64,000 bases of DNA from Paratrimastix pyriformis (lineage: Eukaryota; Preaxostyla; Paratrimastigidae), in assembly GCA_027972325.1 (NCBI GenBank), contig JAPMOS010000006.1, positions 598,501 to 662,500 of the forward strand, in the 5' to 3' direction. The notes beneath the pieces were generated by a model. That model was not told where the DNA came from. It searched no databases and saw only the letters and a program-made list of their open reading frames with translations. Each line of letters opens with the position of its first letter. Position 1 is the stretch's first letter. Below are positions 1 to 11,300 of this stretch, piece after piece. A program made the position numbers and the translations under genes.

Positions 1-486
1 AAAGAATTGGGTGATCAGGGATTTGGGTGTTTTCACCACCACACACTTCAACTCGCCCACCGCCGACCAGGGGAAGGAGTGTGCGGAGGGGGTACCTACC
101 GGCGCCGAGGCGATGGCCGCATTAGCTCGTTGAACAACGTCCAACACAGCACTGTGAAGGCGGGTGGCATCGTTCCCCACGCTTTGCATGGTTGGCTCGC
201 GAATCTGGATCTCCCACTGCTCGACTGTATCGCTTCCCAAGTTGAATTGCACAAGCAGGCGCTTCTCTGGTTTGGTTTCTTGGCAAAACTTGGTGATTTC
301 TGAGGAAACTTGTTGCTCCAATTTTGGACAATAGTAAAAGGGGACATAAAGAGCATTTTGTGTTGGGAGAAAATCGTCCACCTTGACAAGGCGGTTGTAG
401 GCGATTGTGTGAACAATGGTCTGCAAGAACAGCTGTACTCGACTGGCAAAACACTCGTAGACAAGTGGGATTTGCGATACATTCAT
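1..486 (-). CDS. ATG101: ATG101-like HORMA-domain autophagy protein (3' end beyond window)
   Basis: ATG101 is the HORMA-fold subunit that, with ATG13, activates the ATG1/ULK1 kinase complex at the start of autophagy. Read on the minus strand from the ATG at 486, the protein begins MNVSQIPLVYECF and has VHTIAYNR at residues 25-32. This is the same spacing as LHTVLLHR in human ATG101, as I recall that sequence. Further on come YVPFYYCPKLEQQ, EKRLLVQFNL and VEQWEIQI, which match the ATG101 beta strands and the WEQW motif of plant forms in order. The frame stays open upstream to another ATG at 552, which would add 22 residues and overlap the NCLX start; I prefer 486 from the family alignment. The frame is also open to base 1, so the C-terminus or a following intron lies outside. 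REV7/MAD2B is the main alternative, being another HORMA protein with a similar outline. Confidence 0.6.
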   Translation of the reverse strand, partial: MNVSQIPLVYECFASRVQLFLQTIVHTIAYNRLVKVDDFLPTQNALYVPFYYCPKLEQQVSSEITKFCQETKPEKRLLVQFNLGSDTVEQWEIQIREPTMQSVGNDATRLHSAVLDVVQRANAAIASAPVGTPSAHSFPWSAVGELKCVVVKTPKSLITQFF

Positions 487-550
487 GAGAGAGGAGACCG
501 CAAGAGTTGGTAGACCCTTTGAGGAGAGATCCGCTGAAGGCACATTCGCC
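487..550. promoter_or_regulatory. Short divergent spacer between ATG101 and the NCLX-type exchanger
   Basis: Only 64 bp separate the preferred ATG101 start (minus) from the exchanger start (plus), so any promoter must be shared or lie inside coding sequence. No TATA box or other known element is evident. If the upstream ATG101 start at 552 is used, the two ATGs overlap within one CATG. Confidence 0.35.
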
Positions 551-2990
551 ATGGCGCCCACAACGAAGAAAAAAGAGGACGGATTGATCAAGACCCTTTT
601 TTCCATGCAGCACAAAGCGTTAATAGCATTTTTGCTTGTTTGTGCTGCGACTGTGGCCTTGAGTTTTTCAATTGCTTGGCTACAAACAGCTTTCAAACAG
701 GCGGCATCTCCGCAATCACCCCATTTTTCCAAGGTGTCCTCCTTTCTCTCATTGCCCTTTGCGGTGGGTGGGGAAGAAGACGACGATTGTGACAGTCTGA
801 GGTCTGGAATAGTTATGCCGCGCTCCCTTCCCCTCCTGATGGACCGTCCTCAAGATTGATCGAACCCGAAAACCGATGCCTTTTCGTTCGGAAAAGTTGC
901 GATTACGAAGGCCTTTTTAATTATTTGGATGTCTGAGACCGGTCACACGACTCATCCAATCGAGTTTGTCCGGCACTTTCTAGTTCCACTATTGCTCGAT
1001 GTTCTCTGCTCAGTGGCTGAGCTACGTTTTGCAGGCTCTCTTGCTGGCGTACCTGTTTATGTTGCTTGGCTCGACGGCCTCAGACTTTTTCGTCCCAGCA
1101 CTCCAGTGCCTTGTCAGCGCTCTCAACCTCTCTGAAAATGTCCGTCTTGCCGGGACCAATTCCTTCGAGACTCACTCCAACCCCTCAAAGGTGGCCGGTG
1201 TGACCTTCCTTGCCCTCGGGAACGGGGCTCCCGATCTCTTCAGCCAACTGGCCGGCGCTCAAAACGGAGCCTTTCAGCTCGCCCTCGGCGAGGCCCTCGG
1301 ATCAGGCCTCTTCATTGTGTCCATCGTGCTGGGGGCCGTGGGGCTGATTGCCACCTTCAACCTCGACCCGATGAGCCTGGCCATGGATGCCTCGACCTAC
1401 CTCGGGACCGTGGTCTTCCTTCTGCTGATCTCCATCGATAGTCAGATCACCTGGGTCGAGCTGGCCCTGTTTCCCGTGCTTTACGCAGGCTATGTGGTGG
1501 CGGTCATTGTGGTCGATTGGATCAAGAGGCGTCGGATGTCGCGGTCCGCAGCCGCCCCCCCCCCCCCCCCCCCGGGCTTGATGGCCATTGCCGGTCTTTG
1601 CGCAGATTCAAGGGGATCATCAACGAGGGCGACGAGGATGTCCCACCCACCGGGTCGGAGTACATCGCCTACGGTGGCAGCGCCGGGAGCGGCCCGCCTC
1701 GTTCCATCCACGGGCTGAAAGAGCTGCCCCCGCCACACGATGAGTTGCTGTTACCCTTCCCCACGGACCCCATGTCCGAGAGCTTCGAGCTGGAACCCAT
1801 TCAGTCCAAGCTCGGTCTCCGCCAGTGGGTGGCCATGTGGAGTGGGCGGTTCGTCGAGTGGACCGAGTGGCGCGAGAAGGTCCGGCACCCTCGTTTCTTC
1901 GTCGTTGAAGCGAACTCGCCCACCTCCGTCTGTCGCCGTATTCTGCCACCACTCGCCTCGGACAGGGCTGGTTCGGCAAGACGCGGACTCTGCTCGAGAT
2001 GCCCTTCACCCTGTTCCGGATGCTGACCATCCCCCACTGCGACAAGACCCCCTCGGGAACCACCCGCTTGGTGCTGAACTGCATCTGGTCCCCCATCTTC
2101 ACCTGCTACGCCATCGGGGGCTGGAATATGTGGATCGTCAATGCAGAGGGGGTCGAGGCGTTCCCCCTGTGGGCGATCCCTCTGGCGGTCTCGGTAATAG
2201 GGCTGCCCGTGATGCTGCTCCTCAATCGGCCCAAGATCCGCCCCAAGGCCTTCCTCGTGTTCACCTTCTGGAACTTTGTCGTCTCCATCGTTTGGCTCAA
2301 CTTATTGGTCTGCTTTACGCTTCCGTGTTGGGGCTGGTTGCTCATCATGACGACACCATTTTGAAACATGACTGGGATGAGACAGGCCAACGAACTGGTG
2401 GTGATTTTGCAGTCGTTGGGTGTCTCGTTGGGCCTCAGCAGTGCCATCGTGGGATCGACCGTGCTCGCCGCAGGCAACAGCGTGGGTGATCTTGGTCTGG
2501 CTGCGACTCCGCGCCCCCCTGCCCCCCCGCCCCGCCTGCCCGCTCTTGGCATTGTCACCTGGCCCGGGTGGTCTTATTGCCCACTTCGCCACCGCTTAGT
2601 TGCCAACCTGGCCGTGGCTCGGGAGGGGCAGCCCCGCGCTGCCGTGGCGGCCTGCTATGCCAGTCCCTTGCTGAATGCCCTACTGGGGCTGTTCGTTTCG
2701 TCCCTTTTCACTCTCATCCAGTCCAAGGGCAGCTACCACTTCGAGGTCTCCTCCTCCTCCTTTCCCTGTCCGCAAACGGCTCGATTCTCTTGTGTCTCCC
2801 AATCCGATAGGCGGCCACGTCGCTCTGGTTTGTGTTCAGCTTCCTGCTGGCCATCCTGGTGCTGACGCTCATCGTGCTGCCTGCCAACCGCATGCGCATG
2901 ACCCGCCCCTTCGCTGTGGCTCTCTTTCTGATCTACTGCTCTTTCGTGGTGATCGTCGTGCTTGTCGAGCTTCATGTGTTTGGCTTCTAG
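551..2990 (+). CDS. NCLX/CCX-type cation/calcium exchanger (8 exons, 642 aa)
   Basis: This membrane antiporter of the Ca/cation antiporter superfamily exchanges Ca2+ for Na+ (or Li+/K+). The human relative NCLX (SLC8B1) acts in the mitochondrial inner membrane, and plant CCX proteins act in endomembranes. My exon model is 551-733, 796-930, 984-1543, 1606-1879, 1966-2307, 2386-2494, 2600-2745 and 2811-2990; it totals 1929 nt, and every junction keeps frame. It gives an N-terminal membrane segment, then ENRCLFVRKSCDYEG, matching the Cys-containing N-terminal motif of NCLX, then alpha-1 repeat LALGNGAPDLFS and alpha-2 repeat VLAAGNSVGDL. A roughly 100-residue loop lies between the two membrane bundles, and the last helices end in VELHVFGF. 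Donors are gtgtcc, gtctga, gtccgc, gtccgg, gtctgc, gtctgg and gtctcc. Subcellular location cannot be read from the sequence. Confidence 0.9.
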
Positions 2991-3115
2991 GCGCAAGGGC
3001 CCGCTCCCCGAGGCCATTTCATTCTCTCGTGAATGTGTTTTTTTGTTGGTGTTGTGTTATTTTTTTTATTTATTGTTGTCCGGGTGATCGGACAGTCGTC
3101 TAGGTTGAATATCTC

Positions 3116-4800
3116 ATGTGCGGCTCCTTGAATGGTCGGTCGTCACAAGTCGCTTCAACCCCAGGACAGGCAAACCGATCGGCCACCCAGCAGGCATCCA
3201 ATTTTTCACCGCAACTCATGGCCGATACAGCTCACACAACCAAAGAACAAATGGAAGAGATCGAAGAAGATCTGGCCGACATCGAGCAAAAAGGGCGCCA
3301 GCTTGCCCAACTGATTCGGGACGCGCACCACTTCGTTGCATTCACAGGTGCAGGTCCGGATTCGTCTTTTTGGTCAAATCCTCATAATTCTGGTCTAATG
3401 GCCTCGTTCTGGCAGGGATCTCAACTAGTGCCGGCATCCCAGATTTTCGAGGCCCAGAAGGAGTGTGGACTCTCCGCGCGTCTGGAGGGACCAGAACGAG
3501 TGCAACGACTTCAACCCTCAAGGCTATTCCAACCTTCACCCATATGGCTTTGCTATCTCTCCAACAAGCCGGCTTGCTGAAGCATCTCATCTCCCAAAAC
3601 ACCGACGGGCTTCACCGTCGTTCGGGAATCGACGTTGCGCATTTCTCCGAGCTTCATGGGAATTCAAAGTCTGTTGACGCTCCTCTCACCTTCCCCCATT
3701 ATCCCCGCCAACACGTTTCCCACCACCCCCCCCCCCCCCCCCCGTAGTTTGGAACGTTGCGAAAGGTGTGGCAAAGAATTTTTGCGGGATGGACGTGTTC
3801 GTAACGCGCACGGTGTTCATGAGCACCACACGGGCCGTAAATGCGTGTGTGGTGGCGGCCTACTCGATACCAGTCTGTTCCAGCCTAAATCGTATTCGCC
3901 CTCAGGGTTGTTGTTGCGATTAGTTATTAACTTTGGGGAAAATCTTCCCGAGAAACACATCACCTCGGGTTTCGAGAACGCCCGACAGGCAGACTTGTGT
4001 CTCTGCCTAGGCTCCAGCCTCACAGTAAGTCCCGCTTGCGATATGCCACTCGAGGTCGCCCGGTCTGCCGCGTCTGCCGAACCCTCATAACACATCCTCG
4101 TCCCCCTCAGGCATGGTGGCAAATTGGTGATCTGCAATTTGCAGAGGACCCCTCTGGACCGTGAGGCGACCCTCAGGATCCACGGCAAGTGCGACAGCTT
4201 GATGCGGGTTGTCATGCGAGAGCTGGGCATGGTACCGCCCGTCTTTGAGGTCCGTCCTGATGATGCTGTCTCCCAGTTCTGACTCTCGTGTTGTTGGTGC
4301 CGCACAGCTGTCCCGCCACATTCGGGTGACGACCAAGCTGCACCCCACACGGACCCTGGCGGTGACTGCTGTGGATGCGGACGGTACCCCGGCCACCCTC
4401 TTCCGGCGAGTCGACTTCACCACGGGGGCGAGGTGGTCCGCCTCCAAAGATGTGGAGCCCTTCCGGTCCGAAGATGCCCCCCCCCAAATCCCCTCTTCCC
4501 GCCTCGGAGCTCAAGTTCTCATGGCACCTCCGCCATTCTTTGGCGTGATCCAGCTGCCCAGTCCCGGCCACGGTGGAGCGGGTGCAGGTGACCATCCACT
4601 GGATGGGGAACTACGAAGAGCCCCCATTCGAGTTGGTGCACCCGCTCACGGCCGAGGGGACCGTGCAAATGGACCTGCGCTACAACCCCTTTCGGCGCCT
4701 CTGGCACAAGGAGAGCGAGGCCCTGCCGGCCCCCGTGCCCCTGGCCGCAGCTTCCCCTACCCCTGGGCCCGCCTCGTCGCTCCCTCCTGAAGGGCCCTGA
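3116..4800 (+). CDS. SIRT6/SIRT7-like NAD-dependent deacylase (7 exons, 422 aa)
   Basis: Class IV sirtuins remove acyl groups from lysines using NAD+, usually on chromatin or in the nucleolus. Exons 3116-3353, 3416-3668, 3748-3872, 3924-4062, 4111-4249, 4308-4435 and 4554-4800 total 1269 nt with frame kept throughout. Motifs in order: FTGAGIST split by intron 1, [36 protein letters not shown], catalytic ELHGN, zinc-site pair CERC, a second cysteine pair before [28 protein letters not shown] and [16 protein letters not shown] and the late INFGE favour SIRT6/7 over SIRT1-3. All six donors are GTCYG (gtccgg, gtctgt, gtctgt, gtctgc, gtccgt, gtccgc). A canonical-looking GTAAGT at 4025-4030 lies in coding sequence and is not a splice site in this model. 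An in-frame ATG at 3218 would shorten the N-terminus by 34 residues. Confidence 0.9.
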
Positions 4801-5037
4801 GAGACGACCCCCCATCGTCTCACCGGCCGCGCCATCCTCTCCTCTCCCCTCCATAACCCATTTTCCACTGCTCCGAAACGGCGAGTCTCGTTTGTACAGT
4901 TGCGGCCATTCTCTCTTCGCCCTCCTCCTTCTCCTCTCCTTTTCTCTGCTGATGAGGCGAACAGCCAATAAAATCGCCCAGAATCATGTACACCGGCGCC
5001 ACCTCAGTCCAGAGGGCAAGCCTTGCGGCTGCCCCTT
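4801..5037. other. Convergent 3' spacer (sirtuin / importin-alpha)
   Basis: About 237 bp lie between two stop codons that face each other. Apart from an AATAAA on the plus strand, only CT-rich sequence is visible and there is no coding signal. Confidence 0.5.
4967..4972 (+). terminator. Candidate polyadenylation signal AATAAA for the sirtuin
   Basis: An AATAAA lies 167 nt after the sirtuin stop in the convergent spacer. It is the only such hexamer I saw there. Whether this organism uses AATAAA is unknown. Confidence 0.3.
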
Positions 5038-8000
5038 TTACTTGCCGAAGGTGAACGCAGCGCCTGGCGGAGGGAGGGGAAGGCCGCCGCCGCCGCCGTT
5101 TTCCTGGTCGTCGTTACCGTCATGGCCGTCGTCGCCATCCTCGCCCTCATCGTCCTGGCTGTCGGCCTCCTCGGCCTCGATCCCCAGCAGGTCCATCAAC
5201 TGCCGGCCTCCCGCCTGCAAGCGCCCATCCAAAAGCAAGGCCAGGCCATCGGAAGCGATGAAAACAGGGTGGAGGCGTGGTGGCAGGGGTACAGGGGGGT
5301 TGGATGGCCCCGACGGACCTCCTCCCAGCGGACGAAAACCTCCCCGTCGCCCTCGCGCAGGGCCTCGCGCAGGTGGGGCACGTGGCGGAGCACGTTGTAA
5401 ATGCCCTGCAGGGCCGGCTGGACCACCCGCTGGTCTTGGCACTGCCCGGACCCCCCAAGAAACGTGCGGAGATGAGGGAGCCGGGGGGCGGGACGGGACA
5501 GGCGAGGGCGCATGGGGCGGCCCGTGCGGACGGACATCGGCGGCGAAGTCGAGGAGGGGCACCAGGAAGGGCGTCACCTCCATCATGTGCCGCAGCTCGC
5601 GCTCGCTGCCCTCGGTCAGGTTGGACAGGGTCCAGCAGGCCTCCTTGCGCACCTGTCCCATCAGCACCACGATTAAGAAGAGCGAGGCCGCATTGATTGA
5701 GGCCAGGGGCCGGGGCGAGACGGGACGGGAGGGCGAGGGGGGCCGATGGCGACCTCCATGTCGTCGGTGTTGAGGATGCGGGTCAGCTTGAGGAGCATCC
5801 CGGGCTCGTCGACGAGCAGCGTCCGCTGGGCCGCGTTGCCGGCGGCGATGTTGCTCAGGGCCCAGCAGCACTCCTTGCGCAGGCCCCGCTTGGGGCTGTC
5901 CAGCAGGGCCAACACAAGCGGCACGAAGCCCGCCCGGGTGACGGCCTCCGTCTGCATATCGTCCCCTGCGGGCCCACAGGCCGCCGGCAGAGAGGGGGCG
6001 GAGGCAGCCACGAGCCAGGCCAACCGGTGTGGTCAAGGACCCGAAGCCATGCCATGCCATGCCATGCCATACCTCCACCTCCACACCCACACCCTGCAAA
6101 GTGCACCTTGTCTCTGGAACTCGCCACCAGCGGGGGTGGTGGTGGCGGATGGGGTGGGCGGGCGGATGGGCGGGCAGACCGGTGACGATGTTGCCCAGGG
6201 CGCGGATGGCGGGCGTGACCAGGGCGGTGTTGTCGGGGTGGCGGGCGAGGATGTCCGTCACGGCGGCCACCAGCCCGGGGATCCCCACCGCCAGGGCGAT
6301 GCGCTCGTTGGGGCCGTCGGTCAGGTAGGACAGCGCCCACATGGCGTCCGTCAACACCTCCGGGTCGGCCCGCAGGGGCCCCGTGACCAGCCCCGCCACG
6401 GTCGGCATCAGGCGCCGGGCCTGGGGCAGGCTCACCAGGGGCTTGTTCCGGCACAGGTTGCTCAGCGCCCAGGCGAAGTTCCGGTGCAGCGTCACCGGGA
6501 GCCCCTCCAGCCTGGGCGGGCGGGCGGGCGGGGCAGGCGGGAGCGGCAAGGGTCGCGGTGAGGAGGGGCAGGGGGTGGAGGGCCATGCGGACCGTGCCCC
6601 CAGGGCGAGCATGGCCTCGGTGCCGATGCCGCTGACGTAGTCCCGCAGGCGGGCGCTGTCGCCGGCGATGTTGCCGATGGCCCAGACGGCCTGGTCGACC
6701 AGGTCGTTGTTGGCCGACCCCAGGAACCTGCCTCGTCGGGCACCCACCCACCCCCGCACCCCGCCCGGGCGGTGAGGGCTCGGTCAGGGGAGGAGAGGAG
6801 GAGGAGGAGGAGGAGGAGGACGGATGGAGGAGGCGGGAGGAGGAGCGGCGGGGGGCGGCGGACCTGAGGAAGTGCGGCACGGCGCCCGCGTCGACGACGG
6901 CCTGGGTGTTCTCGCTCGTCCCCGAGGCTGCGCCGTCCCCCCGCCAGCCCGCCAGCCCGCCCGTCAACCACGACACGACCGACCGGGCGACCCAACCGCA
7001 GCCACCACGATGAGATGGCGGCCACAGCGGGGGGATGGAGCGAGGGCGGGGGGGGGGGGGGGGGAAGGAGGGGGAGGTGAGGCGGCCACAGCGGGGGGAG
7101 GGGGGAGGTGAGGCGGCGAGGGGAGGCCGACCGATGTTGGTCAGGACCCAGAGGATCTCGTGCTGCAGCAGGGGCAGGTCGTCCCGCACGATCAGCCGCA
7201 GGCACTCGGGGATCACTGCGCGCCACCATCACCACCACCCCCATGTCCCACCCGGGTGAGCGCGACATCCCGGGCCGGCCCAGAAGGAAACGGCAATGGG
7301 GAGACGGGCACCTGCGAAGGGGGAGCCAGCGGACCGCCCGTCTGGATGGCCTTGGCGATGGGCGGGTTGCGCTCGCAGGAGAGCGCCTTCCGGATGCGGG
7401 ACATGGCCTCGAGGATGACCTGTTGTGCCCACACCGCGTCGTCCCGCCCCGCCCGCGAGAGAAGCAGCCATTGACGACGGGCCCGAACGGGGGCCGGGGC
7501 AGGCGGGCAGATAGCGCAGGGTGTGTGGGGGTGCAGATGCCGACCTCGGGCTCGGTGTGGTGCCTGAGCCTGTCGACGTACTCGGGCATGCGGGCCTCCT
7601 CCATCTGGGCGGCCTCGTCCATCCAGCGGGGGTTGGTCCGCTGCATGTTGGCCTGGCGGCGCGAGTTGGTGATCCGCTCGCGGATGGGCTCGGGCAGCTG
7701 GGCCCACTGCTCCTCCAGCCGGCTCTGGTCCACGCCCACGCTCCCCGTCTCGGGGGCGGCCTGGCCCGCCGGCACGGCAGCGGCAGCAGCGGCAGCAGCG
7801 GGGGCCGCCGCGGCGTTGGGGTCGGGGCTCGCGGCCGCGGCCGCCGTCGCAGCCTCAGCCGCCTGGGGCTCCGCAGCAGGGGCGGCAGCAGGGGCGGCAG
7901 CAGGGGCGGCAGCAGGGGCGGCAGCAGGGGCGGCAGCAGGGGCGGCAGCAGGGGCAGCAGTGGGCTTGCCCTCGAGGGAGGCCCGGGCCATCAGCGGCAC

Positions 8001-8231
8001 CAGCGCCTCGACCGCGCCACCTGGGGCGACGGGAGCCGCTGGGGCGGCGGCAGCGGCAGCGGCCTCGGCGGCGGGAGAGGTCGATGGAGCGGAGGCCGCG
8101 GGGGCGGCTTCAGCAGGGGCGGCAGCAGCGGGGGTGGCGCCGGCGGCAGGGGCGGCGGCCTTGAGGAAGCGGAGCCGGTCCTCCTTCTCCTTCTTGTAGG
8201 TCTGCCAGAGGGCCTGGTCCGACTCGAGCCA
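5038..8231 (-). CDS. Importin-alpha ARM-repeat protein without a visible IBB domain
   Basis: Importin-alpha binds nuclear localisation signals on its armadillo groove and carries cargo with importin-beta. Successive minus-strand exons give RKALSCERNPPIAKAI, WVLTNIG, GTSENTQAVVDAGAV, AVWAIGNIAGDSARLRDYV, FAWALSNLCRNKP, AMWALSYLTDG, CCWALSNIAAGN and CWTLSNLTEGS. These carry the conserved W-x3-N pairs of the NLS groove. The protein ends with LMDLLGIEAEE, an acidic tail and FTFGK before the stop at 5038-5040. Donors include gtccgc and gtcggc. Upstream of the ARM repeats lies an Ala/Pro-rich stretch with AAAP repeats (about 7860-7970), but no basic RRR/KR-rich importin-beta-binding segment. No convincing start ATG exists: the exon that opens at 8231 is joined in phase by an intron (8232-8370, donor gtccgc) to the RCC1-BTB gene upstream, so the two may be one protein. 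Confidence 0.8.
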
Positions 8232-8370
8232 CTGCGCCCACCCGGCCCCAGAGGTCCGACATGGAACCAGAAAGGCGGGGGGCCGCCGATCAGCGAGGGG
8301 GTCGTCCGAAGCAGCGACGATGCTCGTCATCGGAACGGCCAATGATGGCAGGGCGCGGGGGGTTGCGGAC

Positions 8371-11300
8371 CCGGGAGCAGGGCACCACCTCGAAGTAGTT
8401 GGCCTCGACGAACTGCATGCACAGGTCCCGCAGCACCGACGAGCCAAAGTCCTCGGCCTGCAGCATCAGGGGCAGCACGTTGTCCTTGTCGATGTAGCTC
8501 TTCAGCAGCCGCTCGCACCGCTCCTGCAGCGCCTCGATCCCTGGCCGCCCACACACACCCACCCCGCACACGTGCCCCCGCATACCCACCCACCCACGAT
8601 CACAGCACGTCAGCCCACAGGCGAGCGCCCCCGAAGACCACGAGCGTGCGTACGTGTCACAACGGTCTGTGTCACAACGGTCTGTGTCAAACCGGTCTGT
8701 GTGTCAAACCGGTCTGTCAAAACAACTTGAGCGTGCGTGCGCGTGCCTGTGTGCGTGGCGGACCGAAGTAGTTGGCGGCGCGCATGGTGTCGAAGAGGAC
8801 CGTGGGCCCCAGCCGGGGGTCCACGTGGTGCGTGTAGAGGTACCCCACCAGGGCCCGCATGGGCTCGGGCCCGTACTCAGTGACCCGCATCCGGCCCCGC
8901 TCGCTCTCGACCATGTCCACCCCCAGCATGGCCTGGAAGTACTGCGCCTGGGCGGCCAGGATGAGCCGGTGCGCCTGCAGGGCCACCACATCCGCGGGGC
9001 CGGTCGCCTCCTCGGGCATGTTGGGGGACGCCTCGTCGGGCTGCCGGAGCACCTCCAGCACGAAGTCCGCGAAGGGCACCTCCTGGGCAAGCCGGGCCAG
9101 GTCCTGCGGCAGGCTGCTCGGGGACGGAGGCTCGTGGCGGGCGGCCAGCCGGGGCAGCCCGAGGGCCGCCGCAAGGACAACCACCTGCCCAACAGGGGCG
9201 GCCAGGCGAGAGAAGACGACGACGACGAAGAAGAAGAAGAAGAAGAAGAAGAAGAAGAAGAAGAGATGGTCAATGCGGCCACACGGGTGAGCCCGACGCG
9301 GATGGGGGGATTGGAAGCCGATACGGATCCTGTGCACGGGTGGTCGGCCGTCGGGCGGGCGGGGGGGGGGGGGGGGGGGGGGGATGGGAGACGGACGGGG
9401 CCTGGATGTTGGGGCCACCTCGACCCAGTCGGCGTAGAGGTACTCCAGCAGCGCCCGGGCGGCCCCGGGTTGGTCACCCCGTCGACCGACAGCCGCACCC
9501 GGCCCGCCAGGCCAGCTCGGCGCTCTGCCCGCCGCCACGAGCAGGCGGCAAGGAGCAGGGGGGGGGGGGGGGGGGGGGGGGATGGACGGAGGGGGTGAGG
9601 GGAGATGAAGACCAGGCGGGGGGGCAGGACGGGTGGCGAGGTCCTCGTCGTCAGACCGGCGGCGGTCAGGGGCTGGTAGTACGGGGCCTGCAGCAGGGCC
9701 GGGCATCGCATGGCCAGGATGCAGCGGTGGGCCCGGCACACGGGGGCTGCGACGGGCGGATGGGCGAATACGGGGGAGGTGTTGGGGTGAGCCTGCCAGC
9801 CTATGGACCGGGATGCTTGGGGCGGTTGGGGCGGACCGAAGGTGCCGGGGGCCGTCTGGAGGAGCACCTCGAGGTCGGCGAAGTCGCCCTGGCGCAGGGA
9901 GGCGGCCAGCTTGTCGCTGGTGACGTGGCGCAGGGGCCCGCTCAGCACAACCGTCGAGGCGGGCCCGCAGAAGACCCGCTGCAGTGGCCGCCCAGCAGGG
10001 CAGGGGCAGGGAAGGGAAGGGAAGGGGTGATGGAAGGGCAAGAGGGGGCGGGGGAGAGGGCAGCGGAGGGGGCGGTGGGACGGACGGTGCACTTGCGCTG
10101 GCAGAGAGGGCCCTCCACGACGGTCGGCTGGGCAGCCTCGCGGACGGAGCCGAGACCCTGCCCAGGCCCAGAAGAGGAAATCAGGATGGGTACGGAGGGG
10201 CACGGAGGGGCACGGAGGGCGCGAGGGCCATGCCAGCAGCGGGAGGGGGATGGCGGCGGACCAGCTGAGATCCGATGCCGAGGACGTGGGGGACCCCATC
10301 GGTGGTGAGCAGGGCGATGTGGTTGGGCCCCGAGGCCATGTCCATGAACCGCAGGGGCGTGTCCAGGGCCAGGGGCAGGGCAGACTTGACCGCTGCCAGC
10401 CCGACAGCACAAAAGAAGCCATCATGAAGGGGTGACGGCGGCGGGTGCGGGCCAAATGGATCCCCCGAGGGCAGAGGAATTTCCGAATGGGTCATGGGAA
10501 GGTCGGGGAATGGGCGTGGGCGTGGGCGTGGGCACGGACCGAGGGTGCCCGGCATGCCGCCCCACCAGAAGAGCTCCCCCGTGGTCAGTAGGGCCAGCCG
10601 GTGCTGCTGCCCCGCGGCGACGGCCCGGATAGCACGCCCCTGGACCCACACGGCCCCGCCGCAGTGCCCGAAGTGCCGTGGATGACGACGGGACCTCCGA
10701 GGAGCCACAGAAATGGCAGTGACAGTGCCGTGGCAGGGACATCGATGGGGCCGACCGACCTTGAGATGTTCGACGCAGGCGAGCGGGTAGCGGCCACGCA
10801 CGGTGGGGTCGCGGATTTCGGCTGCGTAGAGGACGCCCCCGTACAGGGCCAGCACGACCATCCCGCCGGGCCCGGCGGCCACGACGAGCTGCCGGGGCGG
10901 CACCCCGCGGTGCTCGGCGGGCGGCACGAAGCGGCACACGGCCTTCATATCGAGCGTGGCCTCGGGGGGGCTGGCGGCCTTTGGGGGTGCGGCGTCGTTC
11001 CTGTCGCACTTGGCCCCTGGCATTGGTCCGTGGGGTCGGGTGGACGGGTGGGGGGATGATAAGTCGCAAGGCTGGGCCCAGATGCCCCCATGAGAAGGGG
11101 CCGAGCCACCGGACGGACCCTGACTCTGAGCGGCCTCGGCCATGCTGAGCCTGATGGCCATGGCAAGCTCGGGGTCTTCCTCGGCCTGCTGCTCTTGCTC
11201 CTCGGGCTGCTGTTCCTGTTCCTCGGCTTGCTGCTCCTGCTCCTCGGCCTCCTGCTCCTCGGCCTCCTGCTCCTCGGCCTCCTCCTCCTCGGCCTCCTCC

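Noticed and set aside
1-486. REV7/MAD2B as the identity of the first gene
   Set aside because: Both are HORMA proteins, but the M-N start, the 32-residue spacing to the HT....R motif and the VEQWEIQI strand fit ATG101 better. Not fully excluded.
550-553. Overlapping start codons of ATG101 and NCLX within one CATG (and the same at 54868-54871 for DUF1349/NOP9)
   Set aside because: In both minus-strand genes a later in-frame ATG fits the family better (486 and 54780). CATG is palindromic, so any ATG preceded by C gives this pattern by chance.
4025-4030. GTAAGT in the sirtuin as a canonical splice donor
   Set aside because: Reading through it gives [14 protein letters not shown], which aligns with sirtuins. 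The frame is restored only by using gtctgc at 4063.
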